Translations under genes and position numbers: made by a program
Shown here: positions 34,351-47,599 of the stretch, piece by piece
Numbering within the stretch: the stretch's first letter is position 1
Layout of the letters: each line of letters opens with the position of its first letter
Notes under the pieces: generated by a model
The model's input: the letters and a program-made list of their open reading frames with translations, nothing else
What the model was told of the DNA's origin: nothing
Databases searched by the model: none
Assembly (NCBI RefSeq): GCF_905475345.1
Contig: NC_066609.1
Location: 147,501 to 211,500, forward strand
Origin: Vespula vulgaris
Taxonomy: Eukaryota > Arthropoda > Insecta > Hymenoptera > Vespidae
Direction of reading: 5' to 3'
Length of the DNA: 64,000 bases

Positions 34351-37091
34351 TTAGCTTCGTGTGCGAGCTCGTGTCGGAATACGCGAGCGTCTCTATATGT
34401 GAGCGTAGAAAAGAGACGTAGGTACATATGTACGTAGGTATACATACGCGAGCAGGACCGACGCGACGTACGTACGTACATATATACGTACATAGCTATA
34501 TACGTCGTACATACATGCGCGCTCCATCCTTGCGGATGCCACACACATTTACGTTATATACCGAGTAGAGATATACATACGGTTATATACCTACTTCGTT
34601 CGAGATATACGCGTCCATGTACCTTCTACGGAGGAACGTATATTCTATCACGAGCGCACGTATATAGAAGGTCGCGGGTTCGTAGTAGTAGGTTACACGG
34701 CGAGTAAGCGCGAGTGGGTTTATGTAGCGTGGTAGGTATATAGCAGCGAGGTATGTATGTACGCGCGCTTGTGTGTGCGCGCGCCCTCGCGCTTACATAT
34801 GTAACGAGGGAGGCATGTGTGCGAGCTTTAGCGCGCGTGTGTGCGAGAGAGAACGCGCGCCCCAAAAGGCAGACGTGCTCGGCATCGACGAGGCCAGAGG
34901 CGCACGGCTGCCTCGATCTCCGTATCTCGGTAGATCGACGCCTAATGCCGCGGCGGACAACGACGGAGAGAGCGAGAAGAGAGCAAAAGGGAGAAGAAGA
35001 GCGAGGCAGGAGGGTGACTCGGGTGGCGGGGTTGAGGGGCTTGTACGGGACTCAGCCGCGGGAATATCCTTCGTCGTTCTGCGAATTAATCGCGCGACCC
35101 TCCCGCCTCGTCCCACCCTCCTCCTATCTTCTCTTTGCCCCGCTCGACCTTTCCATCAACCTTCTCTCCTCTATCCTCTTTGTGCCGCGCCACGAATACC
35201 GACAATCGTGATTCGTCCCTCGCCGGATCTCCTCTCTTGCCCTCGCGGCCGACTCTCTCGCGTCACGCGAGAACGTCTTCGAAACGAACCGTCGTCGGTG
35301 GAGAAGGAGGCGGAGGTGGCGGAGCAAGAGGAGAAGCATCGGGTCGCGGAGGGCAAGGGGAGAAGGAGAATTTCTTCGTTCGGGAAACGTTTTCTCGCGG
35401 AAGGGTTGCTACGGTGGCTCGTAATTAAACGGAAAGAAGGACAGCGCGAAAGGGAGAATCGGTCGCTCGACTCGAACGTTCTTCTTCCTTTCGATCGATC
35501 TTGGATTTCATTTTTCTATTCGATCTTATAAGACGATCTCGGGAAACGACCCGTCGCTTGCCAAGAGCCTCTAAACTCGAGACTAAAGTACTTGGACGTA
35601 CGCGCGCGTTTTCCTTAGGCGAGTTTGCGCTTATCCTACGAGTTTAACTTTGAAAAAGTTTTTACGGACGGAGAATGGAACGAGAAAGCGTTCGGTCTTC
35701 GAGGGCGAGAAACGAATCGATTCGTGATTTCGTTCGTTCGCTTCGCGACGACGTGGTCGAGCACAGCGTTGCGTCGCGTTTCGTTTCGAAGAACGTTTCG
35801 GGACGATCCCGAAACGACGAGAACGATCGCTAACCGCCGATCGACGATTTAATCGTCGCTCCAATTTCATCGATTCCATCGAGAACCTCGATGGGAGAAG
35901 GACTATTTTCTTCCTCGAAGCGAGCCTCCCGTGCGAGGAGAACCTCTCGGGGTGGAACGTGGTTACGCCGCAACAATTTCGTTAATGCTCCTTTCCCATC
36001 GAACGACAACGATTCTTGTCGTGGAGCGACTGCGGGGACCTATCTTGGCTTACCTATCTTGGAAGGCTTTCGGAACTCGTCGTATATCAGCGCGGCGCGT
36101 ATACCTATGTACGCGAGCAAAGTACATACGTAGCTACGTACGTAGGTCGTAGGATATATAGGTAAACGAATCGTACGAACTTTGGAAGACGCTGATTCAA
36201 ACCCGCCCGTTACGCGATAAATATCGTCGACGACCGAGACGCGCGTTTCTTCGTTTTTTTCCTTTCGTTTTGTTTCTTTTCTTTTTTTCTTTTTTTGGTT
36301 TTTTCAATGCCTCGAAGAATATCGTATCGATTTCCTATATCGTCCTAGTTATCGATCCTCGTTGGAGAGATCGTCACAGCTTCGATCGTCCGAGCCGCGA
36401 ACTTTACGAGTTGGATCGGTCCGTTGGTCGGAGAGGATGCCGAAGAACGTCGAGGAATTTTGAAGGAAAGACGATAAAAGGATTCGTCGACGTTCGCGCG
36501 ATAGACAAAAAACGAAGGAGGAGAGATTCGAGCGCGTTGCTAATAGTAGGAACGCGTCGACGTAGGACGAGCTTCCTTCGCGATTTAACCGATACCGCGT
36601 ACTTGGTGTATTTCGGAGATCGTTTCTTTCGCCGTTGCCAAATCGAGGAAAAACGAAAGGTAAGAACAAACCGGAGGAAACGCGTATTCGAGATTGGCTC
36701 GACGATAAAAGGAGTGTATCGGGGAAGGGTAGAACGAACCGTCCACGGTTTCGGAAGGAAAAGAATAAAGAAAGGGGCAGAGAGGAAGGAAGGAGGGTAA
36801 AGAAAAAGGTTTGCCGCCAAAACCACACCCACGCTCGCGCTCGCCGGCTGTCGCGATCTTCGCAGCTCTATGGCTTCTGAAAAATTTCGCAAGCGTTCCT
36901 TCCTTCTCTTCGTCGTTACCCCGTCCCTCGATCGTCCGTACGGCATCGTACCCTCGATAACCCGGGTTAAAGCCATTTCCCAGCTAGAGAGAAGGTTCCG
37001 TCCCGGAGGGGGACGGGTCGAGGGAGAGGACGGTGGTATCGTGTACGGTGCTATATATCCGACGGTGGCGGCAGCGTGCTCGCGTTGGCGC

Positions 37092-37092
37092 G

Positions 37093-37134
<42 letters not shown>

Positions 37135-37199
37135 AGGCAACGGCAGAGGCAACGGCAGAGGCAACGCCAGAACCGGAGCCAGAGGTAGAGGCAGAGGCT
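37092..37199 (+). repeat. (GGCAAC)n / (GGCAGA)n hexamer array
   Basis: Pure GGCAAC units pass into alternating GGCAGA/GGCAAC, then GGAGCCAGA-type units, a graded array suggesting stepwise expansion. The alternating Thr-Ala frame is a translation of the array. Confidence 0.9.
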
Positions 37200-37308
37200 A
37201 GCACGGTACTTTTGGGACGCGTTGTACATGGGTCGCGTCGCATCGTAGGTTCGCGATGGGTCGGGTACATAAGGGGGGCTCTTTATGTAGCACATAGACG
37301 TTGCCTGG

Positions 37309-37356
37309 CGTTCGTTCGTTCGTTCGTTCGTTCGTTCGTTCGTTCGTTCGTTCGTT
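37309..37356 (+). repeat. (TTCG)n array, about 12 units
   Basis: Perfect GTTC/TTCG tetramers; a shorter relative lies at about 43057-43084. Confidence 0.95.
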
Positions 37357-37594
37357 GCCGCTCGCCCGCTCGCTCGGCGTGTGACGCTCAAATTACCTCC
37401 GTTCTCTCTCCCCGCGAGAGCGCTCGGTTCGCATCGTCCCTTTGCTCCTCCTCGCCACCTCGCCACCTCGCCCCATAGCCTCTTCGCTTCGAGCTCGAGC
37501 AACAGAGAGAGAGAGAGAGAGAGAGAGCCGCCTTCGCCTCCGTCGTCGTCGACGTTCTCTCCTTCTCTTCTTCCTCCTCCGCCACTACCACCAC

Positions 37595-37668
37595 ATCGTC
37601 GTCGTCGTCGTCGTCGTCGTCACCACCGTCGTCGTCGTCACCGTCGTCACCGTCGTCACCGTCGTCGA

Positions 37669-37719
<51 letters not shown>
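37595..37719 (+). repeat. (CGT)n with (CACCGT) variants, 125 bp
   Basis: A long CGT array with a central section of ACCGTCGTC variants flanked by pure CGT runs. Confidence 0.95.
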
Positions 37720-37992
37720 AGTCACCCGTCCGTGTGCTCCCCACACTTCCTCTCTCTCTCTCTCTCTCTCTTTTCTCTCTGTCGGTCCCTCGCAATCGCG
37801 CGCGCGCGAGCGCGCACCCATTTGCCACCCGACACACACGCGCTATATAGAGAGGCGCGCAGTGGCTATAACGCTAGGAGAACTGCGGCTCTGAAACGCG
37901 GCCAGCGCAGCAGACAGGCACCGCGGGTCACCGCCTTCCCTCCCTCTTCATCCTCCTCCTTCTCGCTCTCGAGTCTGCCCTCTTTTACTCTC

Positions 37993-38027
<35 letters not shown>

Positions 38028-38553
38028 CGCACTCCCTTACACTCCGCCGGCCAGCCAAGAGCCCGACGGCCCTTTACGCTAGCCGAGTCTTCCGTGCACT
38101 CCGCAGCAACCCCTTTGTTATTAGTCGCGCGAGAGAGCGCGTACAAGGCTAAATTCGAGAGCGACATAATCGAGCCGAGCGTTTCTTTCGAACGTCACCC
38201 AACTAGGTGGGTGGGATTCTAGCATCAAATTCTGCCGGTCGGCGAGGAATAAAGAAAAAAAAAAAGGGTAGAAAGAAAAAAAAGAAAGAAGAAACGAAAG
38301 AAAAAGAGTAAAGCGAGCGAGCGAGCGAGGCTCTTCTTTCTTTCTCACGCGTTTCTTTCTCTTCTTCTTCAACGTCGTTGTCGTCGTCGTCGTACTACCT
38401 GCATCTTGGGGTGTTCCGTTCATCGCATAATCGCGCTTATGCCGCGTACCTTGGTTCGCCGACACCGGCACCGGCATAAACACCGACACTGCCGTGCTCG
38501 ACGCGCGACGCACCCGCTTTCTCGCGCTCACGGACGAGCAAGTTCTCTTTCTC

Positions 38554-38584
<31 letters not shown>

Positions 38585-38723
38585 TCCCCTCTTTGTTCTC
38601 CCTTCGCCTTTGTGCGGCGAAAAAGCGGGCTGGAATGGGGGAGGGGGGGAGACAGGAAGACCAGGAGGGAGTCGGGAAAGTAAATCGAGCGGATATGTCG
38701 CGGCGCTAGGCCCGCCTCTCTCC

Positions 38724-38771
<48 letters not shown>

Positions 38772-39039
38772 AACGTGCGAGCGAGCAAACGCGACGGTTC
38801 GCGTTTCTTCGTGCCGAGAGCCGGCGAACGAGGAGATCGATAGATCGATCGCGGCAGGGAAGCCGCGGCGACGCAGCGTTTCTCGCCTGCCAACGACGTG
38901 GTTCGCTGTTCTATGCGAGAGAGAAAGAAAAAGCGTTAAAGCCGTTCGCAAAATTTTTCTCGTTGACCGGATAAACTCCGATCGGGTGCCTATCTTTGTT
39001 TTATTTCGCGACGGGTCGACGAATTTTCTTTATCGAGAG

Positions 39040-39081
<42 letters not shown>

Positions 39082-39344
39082 AAATCGATATATTTTTTCC
39101 TCTACTCTAGTTTCCTCATTGGCACTACGGTGCGGTAGGACTATTTAAAGTAGCCAACGCGATATAGGAGAGAAGGTTAGGCGTAAAGAGCGGATGATAA
39201 CGTTCGTTTCAAGTAGCGCGCGCCTACCTACGCGCTCACGGGCGTCGATCGATTCGCGGGTACGACGAGGCGAGCTCTAAAAATTAACACGAACGTCGGT
39301 TAAAGGCGCGCTTTGCCGAAGGGAGATAAGTGGGTCACGGGTAG

Positions 39345-39388
39345 GTATCGGTATAGTATCGTATAGTATCGTATAATATCGTATAGCA
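39345..39388 (+). repeat. TATCGTATAG tandem repeat
   Basis: Four units of about 10 bp (GTATAGTATC / GTATAATATC). Confidence 0.8.
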
Positions 39389-40547
39389 CGAAGAGTGGGA
39401 CGCGACTTTAATCCAATAACGCTTCGCGACTCCGACAGATTCGAACGACGCTATCGTTTATCTCGTTACGAATGCGCGCTCGAGTGTACGAAGAAGCGAT
39501 ATTAGCCGCGGGACAATGAACGTACGTATCCACGTACGTGTGCGTGTTTGCGCGCGCGTGTACGTTCGTAAGTATATACGTACGTAGGTATTATACCTGG
39601 GCACGTCGGTATCGCCGGCTTCGTTCCTTCCCCGTCTCTCTTTCCGAGATCACCGCCACCCTACGGCTTCCTTTCGCCTCGCTTCTCCTCCTCCTCCTCC
39701 TCCTGCCTCCCTCTTCCGCCACCTCCGCCTCTTCCTTCTCCTTCTCGAGTTATGTATTACTCGAGCGCGGGAGATACTCGGCGAAACGACTTTATCGCCC
39801 GTCGCTTTACCACTGCCGACGAGTCCGAGCGATTTCGCTCGGATAACGTCGACAAATTCGATCCTCCTCGTCGGAATAATCGCCGGCTAAAGGTCGCCTA
39901 AGATTTATGCTCGGCGTCGTCGACGTTTAGGTGAGCGCGCCGATATCGCTCGAGATCGTTTGATCGATGCCTCTTTTGGGTACGAACTAGAAAACTTTCG
40001 AGATCGCGTTCGTGCCGTAATACGCTATGTAGGCAGGCAGGCAGGCAGGTACTGCTTTCAAGCCGTTTCGCAATTTCATTCTTTTTTCGTTTTCGGAGAT
40101 ATCTCGGTGCGAATGCAGACTCGCTCGAAATCGTACCCCTTTCTCTCGAGTTGGGAAAATAAAAATTCAGCGAGAAAAATAGAGAGAGGTGGGGAGAATT
40201 TGTAGTTCGCAGCGCGGACGTTTATAAAAGGGTTCGAAAATGATCGAAAGAAGAGGAAGGAGAAGGACGATACGACGAAGAAGCAGAAGAAGAGGAGGAA
40301 GGAGGAGGAGGATGAGGAGCAGAGGACGATGAAAAAGGGAAGCGAGATGTACGAAGGGGTAAGAGAGAGGGACTCGATGCCGGATTTTTCCAACGGCGGC
40401 AGGGCTATGGTAGAATGGATGTGGGTATAATGGAGGCGAGCACCGTGCCTTCGTCGTCCGATAAAAAGTGCGGATGGTGAGACGAGAAGAGGGAAGGGTC
40501 GAGAGGGGGAGGGAAGAGGGAGAGGCCGATGGAACGTTGGAAAGACT

Positions 40548-40665
40548 CGAGGCAAGGCGAGGCGAGGAGACGAAGCTAGGCGGACGAGGCGAGGCGAGAC
40601 GAGGCGAGGCGAGGAGGCGACCGAGTCGAGTCGAGGCGAGACGAAACGAGACGAGACGAGGAGTT
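40548..40665 (+). repeat. GAGGC/GAGAC pentanucleotide array
   Basis: Degenerate AGGCG and GAGAC units over about 115 bp, with breaks (ACGAAGCT, CGAGTCGAG). Similar pentamers recur at 46438-46555. Confidence 0.8.
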
Positions 40666-41696
40666 TCGATACGCGTTATCGAGCACGCTCGCTCGAATTA
40701 AAATTTTTTTCATCGCGACCCGACTCTCCGCTTTTCTCCCCTAACCACCTCCCATCGCCGTTCCCTCGTGTCCTTCCTTTTTCGTTTCGAAGGTGTCCTC
40801 GGAAAAAAGGTCTTCGAGACTAATTACGCGAAGGGGGACCGCGTCGCTCTAGGTCGAATCGGAGGGCGAACGAACGGGATAAATCGAAAACGCGTCCTAG
40901 CGTCGAGTTCGGCCTACTTGCCGCGAGCTATTCGTCCGCACGGACGGAGGAACGCACGGAAAATCGGTCGATCGTTCGTCGAGAGCTTCGGCGAGAAGCG
41001 GATAGACGTATTCCTCCTAATCAGCGTGGATGGTCGCGACGCGACGAGGTCAACGACGCCGTCGGTCGATGCGGTCGGTCGGTGCCGTCGCCTGGCTCAT
41101 CTTCGATTCCGCTCGTACTACCGTCGAGAAGGTCCGACTTTAATTTCGTTAATCAGGCCGCGTCTCGATCCAACGAGCTTCGTGAGCCGGCACGACGAGC
41201 CGACGCGGTCGAGCCGAAAGGAGAAAGGTCTTCTTTCCTCCTCCTCCTCCTCCTCCTCCTTCTTCTTCTCCTCCTCCATTTACTTCTCCTCTTTTTTCTC
41301 TCTCCTCTTCTTCTTCCTCCTCCTCCGCCTCCTCCTCCTCCCTCGTCCGGCTACGCCGCCAAGTCTCGTCGCTGCATCCGCGCCAAAAACGACGGAACGG
41401 GCGCGAGCCAACGACGCGCCGAGGATGGAAGAAAGGCGAACGAGTTCGTCGACGATACCGACGAAGGCGGCATATATCGGCGGGGTAGGGGCGCGAGGTG
41501 GGAAACTAGACCGTGACGAATCACGGTCGGCGACTGCGCCGTGTCGATGACGTCACGAGCGAAGGGCGAACTCGCGAACGCGTTCGCCGACGTTCCTGGG
41601 GCTCTCGACCGCTATCTTCTTCGCGCGATCGGCGAGGCCCGCGCGCTTCTCGTTACGAAATGCCGAATGCCACCTCAGCCGCCTCCTCCCCCGGCC

Positions 41697-41697
<1 letters not shown>

Positions 41698-41734
<37 letters not shown>

Positions 41735-41735
41735 A
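41698..41735 (+). repeat. (GTCGCC)n array
   Basis: Six perfect hexamers, open in the Pro-Ser and Val-Ala frames. Confidence 0.9.
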
Positions 41736-42575
41736 TAGCCTCCATCTCTCCGCGTTCCTCCTCTGTCGAGTAACGAAGGCAATTATTTTTTCCACGGCGA
41801 GTAGAAGAAACTCTGGTTCGTTATCGCGCGCCGTCGACGTTTCCAATCGTTCGAGTCGCGCGAGAGATATCAACGAGTTCGTTCGATATTTCGGGAAGCT
41901 GCGAGAGCTCGAGAGCGAGCTCGCGCCTTTCGGGATATGTCCGCGTTTATCGTACCGGTGATCGGACGCAACGCGTTCCATCAATTTCGTTATTCGAAAC
42001 GTTTCCGGTACGTACAGCGATCCCAAAGATACCCCGGACCGATACTGAGACGCAGCGTTGCGTCATCGAGATACGTCGCTCCGAAACGCTTATTTCTCAA
42101 TTTCTCGATTCTCTTTCGCGTCGTATCGAATGCGTGCGACGATAAAGCGTTACGAAGCAACGAGGATCGTTTCGCACGATCGATTTACGTTCGTGGTCGG
42201 ACGTTCTACCGCGAAAATTCGTTTACGGAATAAATCAGCGAGAGACGCGAGTCGCGTTAACGGCCGCGAGAAAGCCCGATTCGTCCGTGATCGAGAGGGA
42301 GAAGATCGGAATTCAAGGTGGCCGTCGTTGCCTCGCGAGTCTCTTTCGCTCGCGAGAAAAATAGCGGGCTCGGTGTCGCGACGACGCAGCGTGGCGGCGG
42401 CTGCGGCGGCGGTGGCGGCGGCGGCGGCGGCGGCGGCGGAGACAGCGGAGGACGGCGGCATACGCAGGCTACAAAAATAGCGGGGCGATCGTACGCGTAA
42501 ACTCGCCTATCTCGCGGAAACGATAGCTCTCGGCGGTAGCAGGGCGCTATCGCGAATTCGAGACGAGTCCGGCGA

Positions 42576-42606
<31 letters not shown>

Positions 42607-43241
42607 CTTCTCCCTCTCTCCATCTCTCTCTCTCTCTCTCTCGCTCTCGCGGAGAGGAGCGGCCCAAGCCTCGGCCATTAAGTTTCGACGACCGAGTGAA
42701 CGACGCGAGAGAGAGAGAGAGAGAGGGAGAGAGAGAGAGGGAAAGAGCGAGAGAAAGAGAAGAGCGCATTAACCTCGAGTGCGGAGAGTGGTAGATGGTT
42801 TGCACTCGCGGCGCTCTCGGTAGTCTCCTTCTTCAGCTTCGCGACTCGCTAATTCCTCGCTCGGCTGGCGCGCTCGGAGGCGCGCACGAACGTACGCACG
42901 CACACCGGCTGCGATGGGTAGGAGCTGGGGAAGAGAGACGCGAACGGAGAAAGAGAGAGCGAGGGGAGTGCGAAATAACGCGAGCCGATGGCAGAGAGGA
43001 CAAAGGCTCCGCGCGCGCGTCACACCGCGAGGGGCTCCTTCCCCCTGTTTCGGTCGGTCGTTCGTTCGTTCGTTCGTTCGTTCGGTCCGCGGCTTTCTCC
43101 TATACGCAAGACCGTTCGTCGTTCGGTCGTTCGTTCGACGGCTCGCTTCGGTGAGTCACGCATCGCGAGCTTCCTCCTGTCCTCCTTTTCCTCTCTCCGT
43201 ATATTCCACCTCGACGATTCTTCTCTATCGCTCTTCTTTCT

Positions 43242-43276
<35 letters not shown>

Positions 43277-44800
43277 CCTTTTTCCTCCTCTAGTACACCC
43301 TCGGCAATGGTATCGCCGTCGCCACCACCGACGGACCCCCACCACCGTCTCGTGACCGACCATCTACGCCCGTCCGCGCTCCCACAGAGAACCGATCCCT
43401 TTTGTCCGTCGTTCGTTCGACGTTCGTTCGATGTTCGTTCGACCGCTGCCCGACCGTCACCCGCAGGGTTAAGGGTCTCGCGTCCCTCTTTATCCCTTTT
43501 TCCAAGAATCCCATCCGTTCTCGACCGTACTTTCCTCCGTTCTTTCTCTCGCGAACCTCGCCGACGAGCCCCGGAACCTCGGTTCCTACGGACTTTCTTT
43601 TCCCGTTTCGCTTCCTTCTTTACCTCTACCTTCCACTTCCTTTTCCTTTTACGAGATACGCTCTCGAAATCTTACGATAAGTCACCTATCGGATGACCGT
43701 TAATGGCTTTCGAGGAAAGCTTTCAAAGTACGTACGTCGTTATCTCCGTTACATAGTCGTGCGACGACTTTTCCTCGAAGATGCTATCGACCGTATTCTC
43801 CTTTTCTTTCTCGCTCACGCACACGAACGATCCTGCGATCCGACCTTATCGGAGGTTGAAACGATCTGTGGGCGCGAGCGCGAAAGAGGGGGAGAGAGAG
43901 AGAGATGAATCGGACCGACTCTTGGGTAGTACCGGGCTAGCGTGACCAGGCGAGTTGACTTTAATTTATGACGATCAACGATATAATTAGAGTCTCGTTA
44001 CTCGCGGACGCGCAAAAGCGGAACGCGAAGAAGACGCGAACAGGTGCTACCGCGCGCTTTAAATTTCGTATTACGCCGTTGAGAGATCTCTCCGCGTCGT
44101 ACGTACCGTATATTTACGTTCGTGCGCGACCTATTTCCATCGTTTACGACCCATCGTCTAAAACAAAGAAAAAAAAGAAACGAAACGCGGGGCAATCGCT
44201 ATTTATCATCGACGACGTCGTTTCGTTATCGCGTACGAACTACGTAGTCACGCGTTTCTCACCGCATTACCCATCCATTTTCTTTTCCACGCGTACGATT
44301 AAAGCGCGAACCAGCCGGATTTTTCGTTCGATAAGAGTCGATTAGGCGTCCGAGCACGATGCGACGTATCGTCGAATTCGTACGCACGCGTGCATGTGTA
44401 CGTACGTACGTGTGCACATATGTGTACCAGCGCGATTAAACGTCGCGTCGCGAACCGAAAACGTTAGCTTGCGAATCAACGAAATAGGGAAAGAAAAAGT
44501 CGGAGTTGGGAACGAGCGTGTAAACGACGTAGCGAATACGCGTTCGTCGACGCGTCGGAAAGTATTCCTTACGCGATCGTTACGTCTCGGTGTATGGAAA
44601 ACTTTACGTTCGTCCGACGAGCTTCGTTTCGAGCGATCGATTTACGAGTTATCATTGTACAGAGTAACGATTACTCGGTTAAAATTCGAAGATTTCGATC
44701 GGTGCGCGGGAGGACCGAAGGTTACGCGTTAGAATTACGCAGCGACTCGCTATATCAATTACGAAGTAAAAAGAGAAAGGTTGCGAAGGAAAGGAAACGG

Positions 44801-44842
<42 letters not shown>

Positions 44843-44882
44843 GGGAGGGGGGATAAGTCGGGTCGAAAAGGACCGTAAATTA

Positions 44883-45204
44883 ATGGCGGTAAGTAAACGA
44901 GAAGCACGGTAGCCGAGGATGCTCGACCGAGTCCGTTGCGAATTCTTACGGACGAATCCATCGCTTTTTCTTTCAGGCACGGTTCGCAACGCATACCGTA
45001 GAAAATAATTCTGTTTCCGATGACATCCTCCCTCTTCGTCCGTTACGAATCCTCGTACAGTATCGACAAAGATTCGTCCGATACGAGATACGTGGGTCCT
45101 CGCCAAGATCGCTTCGCTCTTATCGTCAATTACGCGGATATCGATCGATCGAGCTGTTTAATTTTTGGAAAAAAAAAGGAAAAAGTAAAACGAACAAAAC
45201 GTAA
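44883..45204 (+). CDS. Candidate two-exon small ORF, 77 residues, unrecognised
   Basis: ATG GCG is followed at once by a consensus donor GTAAGTAAAC. The acceptor CTTTTTCTTTCAG at 44976 closes an intron of 88 bp (44889-44976). Joining 44883-44888 to 44977-45204 keeps an open frame ending at TAA 45202-45204. The product starts MAARFATHTVENNSVSDD, is Arg-rich in the middle, and ends with a Lys-rich tail. Splice sites are better than background, but codon use is not distinctive and I recognise no family. It could be a 5' leader intron or chance. Confidence 0.2.
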
Positions 45205-45916
45205 CGCGAACGCGCACGTAACGTTGGAAAAGATCGCGTTCGCGATCGGAAGGTATCGACGGGAAAGTACCCTTTTTCCCAGCGACGAGGGACAGAGAGA
45301 ACGTTCCGCGTTTCTCTCGCGTTCTCTCTCCCCATCTGCCGTCTTCCATCTCCCTCCCTCTTTTCTATTCACAGGACCCTAGTCGATTGCAAATCCCCTG
45401 CTCGAACCGGGCGGCGGCCCATAATACGCGAGATTTTTTGCGCCGATTAGTCACCGAGCATTCGACGCGACGACGACGACGACGACGACGCAGCCGAGGA
45501 CGAGGAGCGATGCTCGTCGGTGCGCGCCCGTCGTCGTTGTGACGGTGCGCTCGTCGAATATAAAGCATCGTGTGGTAGTGCGCGAGGCAGCAACCCGCCG
45601 CGTACCCGCGAGCGTCAAAGTCCATCGTCCATTAGCGAGTCGAGGTCGTACCACGTGGCTCGGTTCTTTGGCCGAAACGCAAATTCACGAGGCGGACCGA
45701 GAGTGCCCCGCGGTTTTCGAACTAAAAAAAGGGGAGCACGGAAATTTGCGCTGTTCCGAAAGAAAGATACCGGGCAGGGAGGGGAACGGGGCAGAAGGGG
45801 GAGTCGGACGCGTGAAGGAGCAAAGGCTCCGCTCGAGCTCGTTCGATCTCGCGCGTCGGTCGTATCATGCGGGTCTTCGTCGAACGCGGGGGAGGAGAAG
45901 AAGGAAAAGAAGGACC

Positions 45917-45955
45917 GAAACGACGAAAACGACGAAAACGACGAAAACGACGAAA

Positions 45956-45985
<30 letters not shown>
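45917..45985 (+). repeat. (CGAAAA)n then (CGA)n array
   Basis: Four CGAAAA units lead into about ten CGA units. Confidence 0.9.
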
Positions 45986-45986
<1 letters not shown>

Positions 45987-46437
45987 ATCGAACGGTCGGC
46001 CAGCTGCTCCGCGACGCTATCGTCCATGCGGAGCGCGGCGTGTCCCTTGCGATGTTGCGTGCGCGCTCGTGCACACAAAGGGCCACTCGCAAGAGAGTGT
46101 GGGACATAACGCGCGACCCTCCGCTTACGAGACGCCGATACGGCCGCGCTCGGCAACGCCGCGCCGCGCCACGACACCGTGCCCGGCCTATAGGTTATCG
46201 GCGCGCTCGCTTCGAGAGAATCGTTCCTCTTTCTTGGTGTGCGCGCGTATACGATGCCTGGCCCTGTCTCGATCCCTCGGGGTTCGCTTCGCCTCGCTCG
46301 CTCGCTCGCTCGCTCGTCTCGCCTCGCCTCGCAACCCGCTCGCCACGCCGGCCCTGGTCGTCCCTCGTCGCCGCTCGTCACCCCTCGTCGCCCCTCGTCG
46401 CGCACGTAGCCGCGATTCAACGCGAGTAGCGCGGCGC

Positions 46438-46555
46438 GACGAGGCGAGGCGAGGCCCGGTGCGGTGCGGCGCGGCGCGCCACGCCACGGCACGGCACGGC
46501 ACGGCATGGCGCAGCACCGCGCGACACGACGCGGCGCGGAACAGCGCGGAGCACC
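46438..46555 (+). repeat. GGCAC/GGCGC pentanucleotide array
   Basis: Degenerate pentamers GGTGC, GGCGC and GGCAC with a pure GGCAC core near 46485-46510. Confidence 0.8.
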
Positions 46556-46657
46556 GCACGCCATGGCGAACGCGATGCGCCCTTCCATCTCTCTTTCGAG
46601 AGCACTCTTCTCTATCTCTTTCTCTTTTTCGCTACGACCAAACCCTATGCCTCCGTG

Positions 46658-46697
<40 letters not shown>

Positions 46698-47599
46698 GCC
46701 TCTCCCCTGCTCTCTTCGTCGGTATGTGCGTGCGTGCGTGTATACGCGCCCGCGCGGACACCTTCCGTCGAAGGCAGCCCCGATATAAACCGAGTAATAT
46801 TACCGCGGGCAGAGCGGCAAGGTAACAGAGAGCCGCTGCCACGGAGCGTTCCTTCCGAGAAAATTTACGAGCGGCACGGTTCGGGTGCTCGTCGAGCCTC
46901 TTCTCCTCTCTGTCTCTCTCTCTCTCTCTGTCCCCCTCTCTCTCCCTCTTTCCTCGGACCCATCCTGCGTCCTCGAGAGAGAAACATCGCTCACACGGGC
47001 GACGCAGCGCGTTACGACTTTCCGTGCTAAGCTCGTCATTTTGGAACGATCGCTCTCGCGCGGTCTACGTACCGATCGCGTCTCCCTACCGCTCCCCCAC
47101 GCCCCGCCCGTCTCGAGACACCGATTCCAATGGAAATCGATCTGCCGATGCTATCGATAATCTCCCCTAAGGACTAGTATACTCTTCGAGTTTGGCAACG
47201 TTTCACGAACCATTTTGCGAGTCCCGAGATCGTTAGGGCGAGCCGAACGCGAGGATGTTTCGCTTTGAACCGAGTCTACATTTCGAATTCTTTCGGAGCG
47301 TTGCCTTCGGTCCACGACGGTCTCGCGTGCATACACGCGCCGCGACTACGTAATGTAGCTACCTACGTACGCCGTAGTTTGTTGCGCGAACAAAGAGGAG
47401 GAGGAGGAGGGGGAGGAGGAGGCGGAGGCGGAGGCGACGAAGGAAAGGGAAGAGGACGCAACCGTACTGACACGACGTCGAGACGAGCGAGGAAACGCGA
47501 GGCGGTACGGCGCGGCACGGCGCAGCCCGGACTCGCGGACCCTCACATCCTGTCTATGACAGGATGGCTGATGGTTCCTCGCTCGTTCGCTCGGTCTGT

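Larger units (their letters stand above)
33001..39100. other. Very CpG-rich, array-dense noncoding segment
   Basis: CT/GA tracts at about 33020, 33283-33319, 33508-33533, 33811-33830, 37503-37526, 37991-38012, 38557-38584, 38731-38762 and 39045-39080. Also holds CGT arrays, GGCAAC and TTCG arrays, and an ACGT-rich palindromic patch (34150-34800). CpG density resembles a promoter island, but no core promoter can be fixed. All long frames seen are array-driven. Confidence 0.5.
39101..42300. other. CpG-rich noncoding segment
   Basis: Contains a 10-11-bp TATCGTATAG tandem (39345-39390), CTC-rich runs, an AGG-rich stretch, a GAGGC/GAGAC pentamer array (40548-40665) and a CGTCGC array (41698-41735). 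No non-repetitive coding frame was recognised. Confidence 0.5.

Noticed and set aside
34773..35531. 252-codon plus-strand frame
   Set aside because: Low-complexity, Arg-rich; overlapping frames on both strands; no splice or family support.
36404..37270. 288-codon minus-strand frame
   Set aside because: The distinctive part is Ala-Val repeats translating the GGCAAC array; the rest is unrecognised and overlaps other frames.
45520..46788. 422-codon plus-strand open frame
   Set aside because: It spans CGA, CTCG and pentanucleotide arrays, is Arg/Ser/Pro/Ala-rich with no domain, and an equally long frame exists on minus. CpG-rich DNA with few TA-containing stops explains it.
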